From positions 868,001-932,000 of the forward strand of contig NADL03000602.1 of NCBI GenBank assembly GCA_002205965.3: a DNA stretch of 64,000 nt. The letters are read 5' to 3'. The position numbers were made by a program, and so were the translations under genes. Of this stretch, positions 25,901-37,629 are shown in pieces (the stretch's first letter is position 1; every line of letters starts with the position of its first letter). This stretch comes from Kappaphycus alvarezii (lineage: Eukaryota; Rhodophyta; Florideophyceae; Gigartinales; Solieriaceae). The notes under the pieces were generated by a model. The model was not told the origin of the DNA and did not search any database. It saw only the letters and a list, made by a program, of their open reading frames with translations.

Positions 25901-28255
25901 TTTCTTATATGTATTTAATGCCCATTTTGTATACGAGATGAGTTTCTATCATTATTACATACAGAAAATTTCATGTTTTCTCAACAATACATGTGATTTA
26001 TACATCAAACCCTATATTTGGTTTATTTGGTCAATGCCAGTTTCGCTCCTCGTGAAAAAATATTGCAAATATTTTCTTTATTTATCTGTCAATTCAAGGA
26101 AAGATACGTTCAAATTATTTGTTTAGCTCACTGACATTCTCCGTACTTCCCCTCCCAAGATGTTTGCAAAGAATTGTAAAACTCCGGTTCACAGATTATT
26201 TCAAATTCACAGATCATTTCAAGACCGTAAAACTTCATATCAGTGCCCGCAATTCCTATCAATTTCAATATTAATAATCCATATGAAATGACAAAAAGAT
26301 GATACCTTGCCACTTTTTTCGTCTATATTTGGGCATCGACGACAAAGCCTGTTTCCAAATATCTAAGCCAAGAAAGAGGAGAAAACTAGCAGCTATTTAA
26401 CCTTTTCTATCGCAGAGCCTAGAGCCAAGAGACTTCCTTTTCCTAACCTTTCAGAGGATCTAGTTTAACGCCAGGGAATCAAATATTTTCATTTCACGTT
26501 AACGATGGTCTTCTTTATAAATAAGAAATTTTACTCGTTAGATTCTACATATGTTTCTGTCACGGTTCCAATATGGACCGGATGATCTCAATTATGACAT
26601 TTCTTTCCGAAAATGGCCCCAAGTAAGAGAAGGTGACCCGTCCTAATTTATTGGGGAGCAATCATTTTCAGATATTTTTGGGAAAGAGGGTATCGGAAAT
26701 GGTTTTACCTGTTCCGCTCACATCATTTATTTTCACTGTTCAACTTTTTCTGCAAATATTTTTATGATGCAGTTACTTCTTCCGGAATTTTACGAGACAG
26801 GAATGAAAATGTTTTCAGTTTTACTTTTCCCAAGTTATCTGATGACATGAAAGTATCTTTAGTTCGGAAATTGCAAAAACAGAAAATTCTTTAGTAGTAA
26901 CAGGTATAATAGTGGCCTTTATTCATATTATTAGCACCATAGATAGTATCTGTTTAATTATGGGTGCTCAACCGCAGCAGTTAGTTTTAAGAACTTCTGG
27001 AAACAATGAAAGTAGGTCGTCTTCGTATAGGCACACCTAATACTCTGTGTAAAATACCTATCTTCTGGGTTCGCTCTGTTAAATTTTTGTTAAGCTTGAC
27101 CTTCCCTTTAGAATTTTCAGAACTTTGGTTCGGTTCATGCGCTTAATTACAAGTTCAGTTGATCAATAATTTATTACTTTTGCCTTTTTCCCATATAATA
27201 AAAATTTTATGAGTTAATAATCATCTTTTCCAAGTGAAGCTTGGGAATGAGTAAATTGTTCACTTCATCACTAGATGGTCGATTCAACAGCTTGTTTCCC
27301 CATTCCAGCTCATTTTCATTCCCATTTTTTGTCGTTGAAGTTTCCATAGTCCAGCTGATGACATTGCTCCTTGGCTGTAATCATATTTATGATTCCACTC
27401 GGACTGACTGCTCCCATATAAGTTTATGTCGCTATAAACCTGTCAAATTTATTTCTGGTAATGGTTAGGGAATGGAAACTTAGTTTGGAATCCCCATAAC
27501 CATATTAAATCAGTGCTTCATTTTTCGACAATTGTATTAGGTAATCTACAGAAAAGTGCTTCAACTCCAACGGTAAGAAAAGAGCATTTCCCTACTTAGT
27601 GAGTCTATCATATAAAAGATACTTACAGGAGAGAGGTGTGAAAGGACAAAACAAATAACGTCTTACAATATCATGGCAGGTACTCTGCTTTGAATACGGT
27701 GATTTAATTTTCGTGTTATTGGTAACTTGGTTGGGTGCCCAAAATTCATGACACCATTTTTATTAATAGATGACATGTTGGCAATAAATAATAGTAGGGA
27801 ACACTAAGATATTAGTAGATACCAAGTTTGACTCTGGAACCCCTCTATACCGTCTAAATTAACTGCATTCTGGTCTACAAGATTAAGTTCCTTTCAATGA
27901 TACGAAAATATTAACGTTCAAAATATAAATTATCAGTGGTAATTCTCGTTCCCATGATTCACTTGATTATAATTTAGGGAATTTATTATACATAACTAGG
28001 ATCTTGGTTCTACCTAAAAATCATATTCAGGCAGATTAAAGTGTTCCCCAAGAGTTTCCAAGCAAATAGGTATAAATTAAAGCGCAGGCTTGAGACGTAG
28101 CAAATATGGTCGTCAAGTATGCCTGACACACGTTCTCGAGTGAGTAGAAGCGAGAGAAACCGCCCTTTAGAGTCAGACTAGTGGTTCCTCAGTTTCTCGT
28201 CACCTTAATCCTTCGGAAGGGAAGAATTGTTGCTTTATTAATGTAGAGGTCGCAT

Positions 28256-28378
28256 TTTAGGGAGCGCAGTTCCTTCCCCATTACTGTGTCGGTATACCCT
28301 TTTTGAGTCGATTGTGGTTGTCTGGAAAACCATGGGATAGATCGGATATATATTCCAAGAGTAAACCACCCAAAGGTT
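28256..28378 (+). repeat. Dispersed direct repeat R1, copy a
   Basis: About 120 bp running from TTTTAGGGAGC through CCCCATTACTGTGTCGGTAT and CCCTTTTTGAGTCGATTGTG to the CCACCCAAAGGTTCCCCC end. It matches 35284-35412 in the same orientation at roughly 80% identity by eye. Confidence 0.85.
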
Positions 28379-29087
28379 CCCCCTTAATGTAGAGACAGTG
28401 GCGGTTATTAGTCGAAAGGGGCATATATGAGCATGAAGAGCAGAGAGGGTGGGGCGTTGTTAGGAGACTGGCATAGGTTCAGACGCGAGACACGCGGCAC
28501 CCCACTTAACCTTCCAATATTCCCAAACCTATAATAAATGCTCCCAAACCTATAATACGGTAGAACTTGTGTTGCTTGCAGTTATTTTGTTTTGGTACAG
28601 TAAGCACTGGAGGTTGCATGTAGGTCAATCCTCTCCCATTAGCATCCTTTGCCTTTGAGATTTTGTTGCTACGGCAGCTGTATCGAAAAACGCCTCGCTA
28701 AAATGCAGAGGGTATTCCTTAAGTAATACTAAAACTTTGTTGAAGATAGGCCAATTACGTTGCTCGAGTTACGAGTATGAGTGGTCCATTCATTGACATT
28801 GATTTGACCTTGGATAGTGGGTACCATGGCGTGATTGATCACACTTCATATCAAGCTCAAGAAGTTATATAAGAATAACCCTGGCCCCATTGAAAGCAAA
28901 AGCTGAAAATGTTTCCTATATCTTGGGACACGTTTCAATCTACTGAGGTCAACGTCTCATCAAGCCATAGCAGGCTTACTGAATTCATAGAATAAAATTG
29001 GCGAAATACTTTGGTTTGAATGCATTTCATAAGTAGTGTTTTCTCCGCCGCCGCCACACTGCACAGGTTAGCGGGAACTTCACCCTA

Positions 29088-30055
29088 TGTTCCACTCGCA
29101 GTAAACTAACCCAAACGTCAGATTTAACCCAAACGTTAGGAAAATTAAGAATACCAACCCATTAAAGTAAACCCAAACGTTCCCCCATTCATAAAGGACT
29201 CCAAAACTTTGCACCTTTCGCAGTGAACTAATCCCATTCACAGCCGTTTGCGCCAATATTGCGTACGATATGTTCAATTGTATCTGTAACTTCCGATACC
29301 ATCAGCACCCATCCTAAGTATTGGGGAGATATTATCGAGAGCCGCACCAAACACCTTGCCTTCCGGTTTGCGCTATACTATCGCACAGATGACTTGAGCC
29401 TTTGACAAAGGCGTAGCTGTGCAATCGGGTCCAGCTTCTCAAGTGTCCTACTCTCTCACATACAATCTAACTTGAAAGGATTACAATCATTCAAAGTTCA
29501 GCGAAAGGAATCTTCGTCTGATTTCACGTGGCAGAGACTAACTTCATGATTTCAATGAAAGTTCAATGCTGTAGAATTCTTAATCAAGCAGCCAGTGACG
29601 TGAACATCTGCTGCAGTATTACTAATCGATCCTTCGTCATCACTGTACGGCATCGCCTCCAAGGGCTTAAACCTAATTGGCCATCGCAGTAGATCAACTC
29701 CACGTTTCTTTCCGCTGCACGATATCAATTTCGGCAGGTTTGTATGTGGGTTTCCTCAGGTCCAGAAAACCTTTCATCGGAAAGCACACGTACATGTGTC
29801 TTAATGCTGAACGCTATCAGTTTGTATTATTCATCGCTGATTTGCACAGTGGCTAGAAGGAAAGATCAGGCATACCGCACTACGTTTCGAGGGTCTAGTG
29901 GTGGTACACATTACACACTGCTGATATTCATAGGACTCATACAGTAACCTTTGCACCATTTGCGGTAAACCAACCCCATTACCCCCTTAAGTATACATCA
30001 AAATTAAGTATACCAACCCAATTTCATTCAAGTAAACCCCATTACCCCCTTCAGA
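29088..30055. repeat. Cluster of short related repeats (TIR-like ends)
   Basis: Three related copies of a CGCAGTAAACTAACCC motif (about 29096, 29219 and, as GCGGTAAACCAACCCC, 29960) and two of an AAGWATACCAACCCA motif (about 29145 and 30008) share direction. The strings resemble the right end of the inverted-repeat element at 51192-51268 (TACCAACCCA ... AGTAAATTAACCCCCATT). Confidence 0.55.
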
Positions 30056-30591
30056 TGCTGAGGTGCATAATCAACAAGTGAATAATTCCCATGCGTAGAA
30101 AAACAACCTGCGGCATGCTGCTGCCGAGATGTGCTTTGGTCCTTGTGAGTTTCAGGCATGAAACTCACACAACCGCAATCATATGTGTCCAAGGTCGACC
30201 CAACTTGCTATGGGAGGTGGGCATTCCATTGCGGTAATTTAGTCAGCCCAGATTTACTCTAATCAGTTGAATATATACCGTGGTTGAAAAGTTTTGGTGT
30301 TTTACCCTTGGAAGATATATTCGATCATATTGCACTTGCCGAGGATTTGTCGCTAATTTTCTTCGGTAGTTTCTCAGAGTGCAGCTAATCAATACTCTCC
30401 TCAGAGAGAATCACATTAATTTAGACGTGAGATGTAAGACATAACCTCTACAGCTGTAGAGAAACACCGATTGGAGAATTGTATTAGAAAATTCCAATGT
30501 CAGCAGAGGGTTTGCCGGTGAACACGTGATAACAATTAGGTCTACAGTACGGTGAGTCCCCAAAATCCCCGTGTAGGTCTTCTCAGGCCCC

Positions 30592-31116
30592 TTGCTTGAG
30601 GCTAGAAATGCCCATATGCTAAAAGGCAACGCACTTCCAGTGCCGCTTGCTCTGGCGGGATGTATCCTACGGCAAAAGAGATTATCGTCAATTCAAAATA
30701 TGTGTGTTTGCGGTAGTAATTTAATCTACCCTGCAATTCAAAGTCGGCTTGAACTAGGTTTCGAGGTGTTGCAATCCTTGTCAAAAGTATCTCCGCATGC
30801 TGCTAGTTCTGCGGCTGCTGTGGGACGTTTACTGAATGTGCTTAAGGAGGGTTATCAATCTGTACAGGGATCAAGAGATACAGTAGTTCGAAAATTTGGT
30901 TACGAAAACTATGCAATACGGCAGGACTCAGACAACTCATTGAGCTATGAAGAACACCCCATACCTGACTGCACTGTACGTAGACCCGCAAAAACCCTTT
31001 CTGGTTTGGATCTGTCCAATGAAATACAAAATTCTAGTGGTCAGCCGACAACTATTCCCATCAACATGATGAATTCCCCTATCAAAACCGATACATCACT
31101 CTTAATTGAGAGGTAA
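30592..31116 (+). CDS. Hypothetical protein
   Basis: A 174-codon frame with balanced amino-acid composition, including a small helical Ala/Val/Leu segment (SSAAAVGRLLNVLKEGYQ) and a polar C-terminus. Alternative starts are the ATG codons at 30592 and 30616. I recognise no domain. It lies between the repeat cluster at 30.05 kb and the L-type repeat end at 31.32 kb, so it could be part of a mobile element or chance. Confidence 0.3.
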   Translation: MLEARNAHMLKGNALPVPLALAGCILRQKRLSSIQNMCVCGSNLIYPAIQSRLELGFEVLQSLSKVSPHAASSAAAVGRLLNVLKEGYQSVQGSRDTVVRKFGYENYAIRQDSDNSLSYEEHPIPDCTVRRPAKTLSGLDLSNEIQNSSGQPTTIPINMMNSPIKTDTSLLIER

Positions 31117-31318
31117 AATGCACTTTCCTTGAAAAATGTAATGTACACATAGGTCGATAGAGCTGTAATACGTCGGATTGGTGCTTGTGGAGTCACAAGC
31201 TTCTGAACAAGGGAATGCAAAGAGCAACGAGAATGAGCTTGCTTCCTCAGATTATTCGCTTGGGGTCTACGGCTGAGAGCAAACTGTGGCCAATTCAAAC
31301 TTTCGCATTCATTTTGGG

Positions 31319-31388
31319 AAATGGGGGTTAATTTACTGTGGTAGATACGTGGGTTGGTACCCAGTAAATTTGTACCGGAGCGTAGATA
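31319..31388 (+). repeat. Solitary copy of the inverted-repeat end sequence
   Basis: AAATGGGGGTTAATTTACTG, then GATACGTGGGTTGGTACCC and TAAATTTGTACCGGAGCGTA. It is almost identical to the left terminal repeat at 50606-50675 and is in the same orientation. Confidence 0.85.
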
Positions 31389-31647
31389 ACGCATCCATTT
31401 TGGTACTATAATTTTGAGAATGCTATGTCAAAATGGGCCGCACTGCTGAGGAACAGCATAGATCAGAATAATTGCAACCGCTTATGCCTCGCTAAGTGTT
31501 TTCACTCTACAAGGAATGCAATCATGAGAAAAATAGGCTATATAAGGTCATTCGTACGTGACTCCAACCGCAATGTTGGGATTAGGCAACGTTTGCATAT
31601 CTAACTCACCGGTCAGCTTTGAGAAGACTACACATCTCCCAACAACC

Positions 31648-32798
31648 ATGAACAACAGTATTTTCTCCGTGCTTGTGCTACTGCCTTTGCTGTTGTGCGC
31701 ACAGTGCTTGGCCCAAACGATATGCAGTGGGCCGGTTAGTGGAACATTTTCAGATTTGTCTGTTTTGGGAGGGCTCTGTACTTTGCAAGCAGCAACTGTG
31801 ACCGGTTCAGTAACCGTTTCTGGAGGCGGAAGATTAGTTACTAACGGAATGACCCAGATTTTCGGGAGCATTCAGGCTGATAACGCTGGTGATATTCACC
31901 TGCAAGGAACGACAACAGTTCTTGGCAATGTTCTTTTCAACAACTCCCCATCCGCGACACTGCGAATAACATCGAACGCCGTGGTTTCATCTGTGAAACT
32001 GGAAAACTCAGGGTCTTTTGTTTTATCAGGAATGAGCAGCAGCATTGAGAGCAAAATGTCGGGATCTATCGATATAGATGGGGGCTCTATCACGAATGGA
32101 GCACTGCTTGTTGAAGGTGGATCAGGCGATGTGATTCTTTGCGGGGCAAACATAATGGGGTCTGTTTCATTCATAGAGAGGACGGGTGACTTGTTAGCGA
32201 GCGCTGGTAGTGCGTGTGCTCCTTCGCTCTTAAGTGGGACAGTGAGCGTGTCAAAGGGAACAGGAGACGTGAATCTTGAAGGTAGCACCATAGCTTCAGG
32301 GGATGTCTTAATTGCAGAGCAAATGGGAGATGTTTTGATTACGTCATCCATTATATCCGATATATTGGTTCAGAAGGGCACAGGAACAATCAGCTTTTTG
32401 AACGTCACCACGGACAGCGATGTGGGGATACTCGAGAATTCAGGCGATGTCAGCATTTCTGACTCATCCTTCGAAGGAGATGTCTCAATTGTAATGAACA
32501 ACGCCGTATCATTAACAGGCTCAACTTTCAAGAATGAATCAGCAAGTATCAACTTGAATAGTGGGTCAGTGGTCTTCTCCGGAACTCTGAGGTATCCCCT
32601 TCTTTCCTTGAAAACAATGGTGCCGTTGAGATAAGTAATAATAATGTACTGGAGGCCTCCGTGGTGAAGAATACTGGGGGCGTCACTATCACAGACAATA
32701 CATTTGAAGTTTTGTCATGTTCGGACAACGGTCCCGCTCCAACTGGATCTGGTAATACAGTAACAAACCTCGCCGACGGACAGTGCTCTGCCTTTTAA
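31648..32798 (+). CDS. Secreted 20-residue-repeat (beta-helix-like) protein
   Basis: The ATG at 31648 starts a classical secretory signal peptide (MNNSIFSVLVLLPLLLC, likely cut after CLA, residue 23). An upstream in-frame GTG at 31558 would bury this leader, so I chose the internal ATG. The mature chain has short beta-type repeats rich in Gly, Ser, Val and Asp. From about residue 200 they settle into a 20-residue period, with lines such as GDVLITSSIISDILVQKGTG, DVSISDSSFEGDVSIVMNNA and VSLTGSTFKNESASINLNSG, as expected for one coil of a right-handed parallel beta-helix. Near 32580 the frame breaks, and the frame ending at 32634 is a false tail. In the next frame the 20-residue register continues (VEISNNNVLEASVVKNTGG) to a TAA at 32796, giving about 383 residues with Cys near both ends. 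The function is unknown; a cell-wall or extracellular role is an inference. Confidence 0.75.
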
Positions 32799-33073
32799 GG
32801 CTGTCCTACTGAAGTCATTGCAGCTGTATTCTCTTCTCTGATGATGACAGTTTATAGCATAAGCAGTAGAAAGAGATGATTACAAACTCTCACACTCGCA
32901 ATTTGTTGCTTCGTTTTTTACTTGTAGGTGCTGTGAGATTTCGCTGTCTTTTTCAAGTAACTAATGAGCGTTGTTTTTGGCTTTAAAGGCATCCTGAAAT
33001 CATTAGGACTGCACTGCACAGAAAAGCAACTTGCGTACATTGAAACACCTCCGTTACACGCCTTGCGTTTCAA
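32799..33073. other. Spacer between the secreted-protein gene and Tigger 1
   Basis: No gene; convergent arrangement. The 3' ends of the plus-strand secreted-protein gene and the minus-strand transposase face each other. Confidence 0.5.
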
Positions 33074-34817
33074 TTATAGTGTGGTTTCAATAACCACGAT
33101 ACACGTGTGCAACTTGTATGCCTTTTCCACAAGAGCATAAACGGCCAATTTGACCGAGGTGTACATGAAGAAGTCAGTGATCCTCCTCTGCTGCTTAGAG
33201 CTGAGCCGCTTAAGTTTAAGGGATTGTTGAGCATCCCTTAAAGCCTTCAAAGATTGACTACCCATATCATAGCAGTGCTCCTCACAAATACGTTTTTCGA
33301 GGGACAACACACGCAATTGCCCACAGAGAGATGGCAGCCCAATGTCATCATAACTAATGGCATTACAGTCCAAATCTGATAAATCATCCTTATCACCCTT
33401 GGCCAGCTCATTACGATCAACAACATAAGACAATAAGACATCATCTGTAGCAAATTCAATGAGGTCGTTCTCGCCCACTTGGTTAAGTAGCTCCGACGTA
33501 CCCATACGACAGCGTACAGGAACAAGCAGTGCGATGCTTTTTTCTACTTCTAGCCGAATTTTCTCATCTGTAGGATTACAAATATCGGAAAGAACCATCA
33601 GATAACCCCTACACTGGAGATATTCGAGAAGCCCCTTATGCCTCCAGCAATTAGTAATGATGCTATCTGGTAGCTCCCTCCAAATTTGCTTCAACCATTT
33701 CATAGCGGTGACCACATCAATTTTTGTATAAGTCTTTGGCATTCTCATCAACTAAATCAACAGCTCTTTTCATTTGCAGAGATCGGAACAGCAGTTTCAT
33801 TGCTGCAATAATACCGGCATCCATTGGCTCTAGCTTTGACGTGGTATTCGGTGGAAGATAAGACACAGTAGTGTAGTTCAATTGCGGTAGGGTTTAACGC
33901 ACACCAAGCGCACTGCAATTGTCCATTACTAGACCCGTTTTTGAATTCGACTTAGAACCAATCCACTAGTTGAACCTAGATAACAATTCTCGGAAAAGAC
34001 TTGCGGTCATCCACGCTTTCTTATTCTCTTGTTAGTCGAATCCCCGTTTAATCCCTGTATTCCCTCCAGAACATCTCGGTTTGCACGACTTTCACATCAG
34101 CATCAGCTTAAAGTGCCCGGAACCGTCCGCATTGCAACATGACATGATGATTATTCTGTCCTTTGCTTTTTTCCGTCCTGGAAGACGTTCTGTGGCAATA
34201 GTTACATCCTGTGCCATCCGATAGAAAAGTCCAGATTCATCACAATTAAAAACGTCCTTTGGATCATATTTAGACAAGTCCTCTTTCAACTTTGGTAGTT
34301 TCCGTTCCAGTGCTGTAACGTTTGCATCCCAACTCTCGCCATGGGACTTGAAAACACGTAGCCCCACCGTTTTAAAGGTTTGCGAGCCATCCCTCGGAGA
34401 ACTTCAGATGTGATTTTTGTCATCTGTCAAACGGCGATTAGTTTTATCCCGAATGTTGCGTGCTTTTGCACACATCATTGAGCCGTTTAAGTTTCGGCAA
34501 TTAGATTGCCGGTCAATAATCCAGCGGAATACGGCTTCCTCTAGGGCATGATTAGCCCCTTACTTATCCCTAGTGCGCCTTGAAATAGCACTATTTGGTT
34601 TAGCGACCAATTCCGTTGTGTTGAGAAGTATGCGGGAAATTGTTGCTTTTCTTTGGGGTGTGGCTAGTTTGAACCTTGCCTTGGCCCATTCAGCGACCTG
34701 CGAAAGCGAGGGTTTATTTCCCTTGTCCTTTTCAGTTGAGTGGTGGGTGCATATTTCTTGCTTCTGCAACATGGTCAATGCCGCGTACTTCTGTTTGCTG
34801 GATGTCATGATTTGCAC
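33074..34817 (-). pseudogene. pogo/Tigger-type transposase 1 (broken)
   Basis: Starts at 34817 with a psq/CENP-B-type helix-turn-helix (LTMLQKQEICTHHS, QVAEWAKARFKL, ATISRIL), which binds transposon ends. The DDE_1 catalytic domain follows with the first Asp in DVFNCDESGLFYRM (about 34255), then GRKKAKDRIIIMSCCNADGS. The second Asp is in VMDNCSALG (about 33930) and the third in LPPNTTSKLEPMDAGIIAA (about 33830). The C-terminal part 33074-33751 reads KWLKQIWRELPDSIITNCWR, a typical Tigger segment. Stops and frameshifts separate the three blocks (34560-34817, 34092-34367, 33074-33751). The DDD residues remain. Related to Tc1/mariner; the host-domesticated CENP-B and Jerky proteins share this fold, but the breaks argue for a dead transposon. 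Confidence 0.88.
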
Positions 34818-34962
34818 ACTGGAATGCGTAGAACGACAGTCTTTGCGGTATTTGCAGCCTTGGTTCTACTTATTTTGTATGCTTTCATAAATAAAGTTTT
34901 ATTAACAAGGCCTAATGCCCTGGCCAGGGAAAATGTCCTTTTCAATTATCGTTTATTGAAAC
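33084..34962. repeat. Candidate subterminal inverted repeats of Tigger 1
   Basis: GTTTCAATAACCACGAT at 33084-33100 and ATCGTTTATTGAAAC at 34948-34962 are inverted relative to each other apart from a 2-base gap, and they bracket the transposase. They may mark the element ends or be coincidence; no TA duplication was established. Confidence 0.35.
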
Positions 34963-35283
34963 GATGTTTAATTTTAGTTATTTTTTTGGCGTTTCCCGAG
35001 TCGGGAAACGGGGCACTGTTTCAAATAAAGTGCCGTTACGCTTATCGTGTATTACAATTATCGCGAGACTACTGTATAAATAGTCTAGAAGTCACTCGCC
35101 CCATTACACTCGTATCATCAACCATGGTCGATCACTTCTGATCTATGCTAAATTACGTATGTATGAACGTGGCCGTGAGGACATTGGAGACGTACGGAAA
35201 GGTTCGGGCGTTTTGATGCAAAGGCACGCCGCAGCAGCCGTCATGTCCAATTCGGCCTGCTCGATGGCTGGCCTGAAGGTAGC

Positions 35284-35412
35284 TTTTTAGGGAGCATAGT
35301 TACTTCCCCATTACTGTGTCAGTATACCCTTTTTGAGTCGATTTTGGTTGTCGGGAAAGCAATAGGATAGATCATATGTATCTTCCAAGAGCAAAACACC
35401 CAAACCATCCCC
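35284..35412 (+). repeat. Dispersed direct repeat R1, copy b
   Basis: Same order of strings as 28256-28378 (TTTTTAGGGAGC, CCCCATTACTGTGTCAGTAT, CCCTTTTTGAGTCGATTTTG, CACCCAAACCATCCCCCC). The spacing to copy a is about 7.03 kb. Confidence 0.85.
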
Positions 35413-35649
35413 CCTTCAGACCTGACGATCATCAAAAGGGGAAAGTGGTAAGAGGGGATGGTGTGCGAGTAATGTAAAGGTTAGAAGTCCTATGAATATG
35501 CTTTCAAACTATGATCGAGATAAGCAATAATGTACAGTGCGAATAACATAGTGAGTCTATTAGCTAGTTTTTATCGAGTAAAAAGTAGCTGGTAGCCCCA
35601 TCAAAAGTAATTCGCGCTGTATGTGACAATCAGGGCGGCATCTCGTTCA

Positions 35650-36225
35650 TGTAAAATCACTCTCACCGTATAGTCTTGGTACAGGGCTCGGTTGGCTACC
35701 GATAGTGCCACTTAATTGCGGAGAACGCATAGGGGTGCCACCTTCCGAGCGTAGAAATCGTAACTGGTACAAACCTGTTCCTACCAGGTAACCAAGATTA
35801 AGCCCCCTGATTTTTTCGTAGCCTATTAGCCTGAGCAGCTTTCAAGCTCTTGAATGGGTGTAAAGGTCCTCATTAGGAGGTGAAAAGGGGTCAAAGGGTC
35901 AGTTGGGTTGGTCTACTGTGAGATACACAGATTATGGGTCCTGTGAACTTGCGTTCAAACTAGAAGGCAGGATCTACATGAAATTAATGGATCGTTTACA
36001 CCAACTAGAAAGCAGCTGATAGGCTAGTCGAGATACAGGCCGCGGTGGAGGTGACCATCAACGAGGCATGTCGTTGAAGGATAATCGCTCTCATACTGTA
36101 ACATTGGTCCAAAGCTTATTTGGTTACCGATCGTGCCACTTCCTTGGCGTAAGAGAATAGGAACGGGGACGAGCCTGTTCCTACCAGGAAATCCGACTAC
36201 AACCTCCTATTATTTTTATAGCTGG
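35650..36225 (+). repeat. Local imperfect duplication
   Basis: 35650-35830 and 36078-36225 share GGYTACCGATMGTGCCACTT, CCTGTTCCTACCAGG and a trailing CCTATTA/CCTCCTATTA region in the same order, about 430 bp apart. Confidence 0.7.
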
Positions 36226-37629
36226 AAGATTCAAGTGGGTTCATGAAAGTAGCGTCTAAGTAGTATGAGCCGCTGTCTGTATCCTTCTCCTTGATTTCTG
36301 TCCTCATGTTGTTTTCACTGTGCGACCGAGGCTCAATGATGGTATGTATCGCTAGGAAGTTGAGATCGTTACTCAGTAAAGCGACCTGGTCATAATGGCA
36401 GTGGATCTGCCGAGTGCCGTATCTGCGGTGGATCAGGTGGTCCCCGTGGACGTCTAGGATTTCCGGATATCCGCCCCTCTGCCATAAGGTTCCCGGTTCA
36501 AACAGTGGTGCTTGATAGTGTTTTAATCGTACCGAGAAATATCAGGTGCAAGACGGGGACGAGCGGGGTGCTTAACTTTTTATAATGTTCAAACCTTTCC
36601 TAAAATAGGTAGCCTACCTGATAGTCAGCCGCATTTGTCATACACAGCATCCCCCAGAAAATCGACCTTAGACAGGCCATACGGCACGCAGCGTTTGAGT
36701 TCACAGCCGCTGCAGCGTTTCTATGCCTCGGGACCCAATGAATATCACTATAAGGTTCCATAACCCGAGCAGCTACATTCTGAGCAATATCAGTTACCAT
36801 CATATATATAGTTAGATGCCAAACTTGAAGTGTAAATATAGGAATTGGGACGAAGCTGGATCTCGCAGAAGTCGCAATGAGCCCTTCGTACTTCTAATAT
36901 TTTGCAGTCCTCGCTGCGTTTACTTACGTAAATTTGTTGAAGCAGCGAACTCATTCATAAGAGGAGCAAGATGTTTGATGTAGATGACATCGAATAAGTA
37001 GTTCCCTCCTTTGGATCCCACAGCGCGAATCTCTGGGCTTTTGGGGTCTTTTTCGGGTTTTTCTTTGAGGTAGGAGTTCAATGGCAGGTTCTCTGGCAGC
37101 CTTTGCTAGGTCGAAACCAAGGATATTCACCTGATTTTAATGTCCAAAGACTCACTCCGTCCCTTGCTAACAATCTACGAGGTATTCTCCGAAAACTTCT
37201 GCTGAAGCGCGTGGCTCTATGTCTATTTTGGGCCTACGAAGCGGGCGCAATGTACTCAGTCGTTGGCTTCGGGGAGGTTCATCAATAATCTCAATTCTAT
37301 TCGGCTGATATCTTATGCGGAAGTCTGGCCTCACACTATTTCTTCGATATCATCTGTGAATTTCTTTTGCGAGAGGGTCCTATTAGACCATAAGATAATG
37401 AAGGTGATGGTCTTTGACAGCGGTCAGGATTCATCCGAATTCTGGTAGGCATGAATATCATCCTGGTATGTGCTGAATTTCATCAAATAATGGGCAGGAA
37501 GGCTTGACAGGCTTATTAGAAGCGTCAAGGGGGGCTTTAAATTCAGGCCCCATTATGTTGTCCGCAGATTTAACACCTTCCTGGAAGTTTGACTCTTTTT
37601 GTCCTGGGGATTGACTGGAAGTTGGAGCT

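Larger units (their letters stand above)
19966..30591. other. AT-rich gene desert
   Basis: More than 10 kb with no frame over about 120 codons and strongly AT-rich sequence. Between about 24.7 and 25.6 kb on the minus strand there are weak hints of copia gag/protease (a VKYDYCGSKNRGSMAQ knuckle-like string and VWVHSCRRHKLIASRSF where VWxxDSGAxxH would be expected), too decayed to call with confidence. Short direct repeats lie near 28518-28560, 29088-29195 and 29950-30055. Otherwise I see nothing. Confidence 0.5.
34963..37629. other. Intergenic, repeat-containing
   Basis: No intact gene. Contains repeat R1 copy b (35284-35412) and a local duplication (35650-35830 with 36078-36225). A minus-strand fragment at 36600-36803 includes DIHWVPRHRNAAAAVN, which weakly resembles the C-terminal end of an RNase H domain. 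The fragment is too short to classify. Confidence 0.45.

Noticed and set aside
36420..36520. GGTTCAAAC string suggestive of a tRNA B box
   Set aside because: No matching A box, acceptor stem or cloverleaf could be drawn around it.
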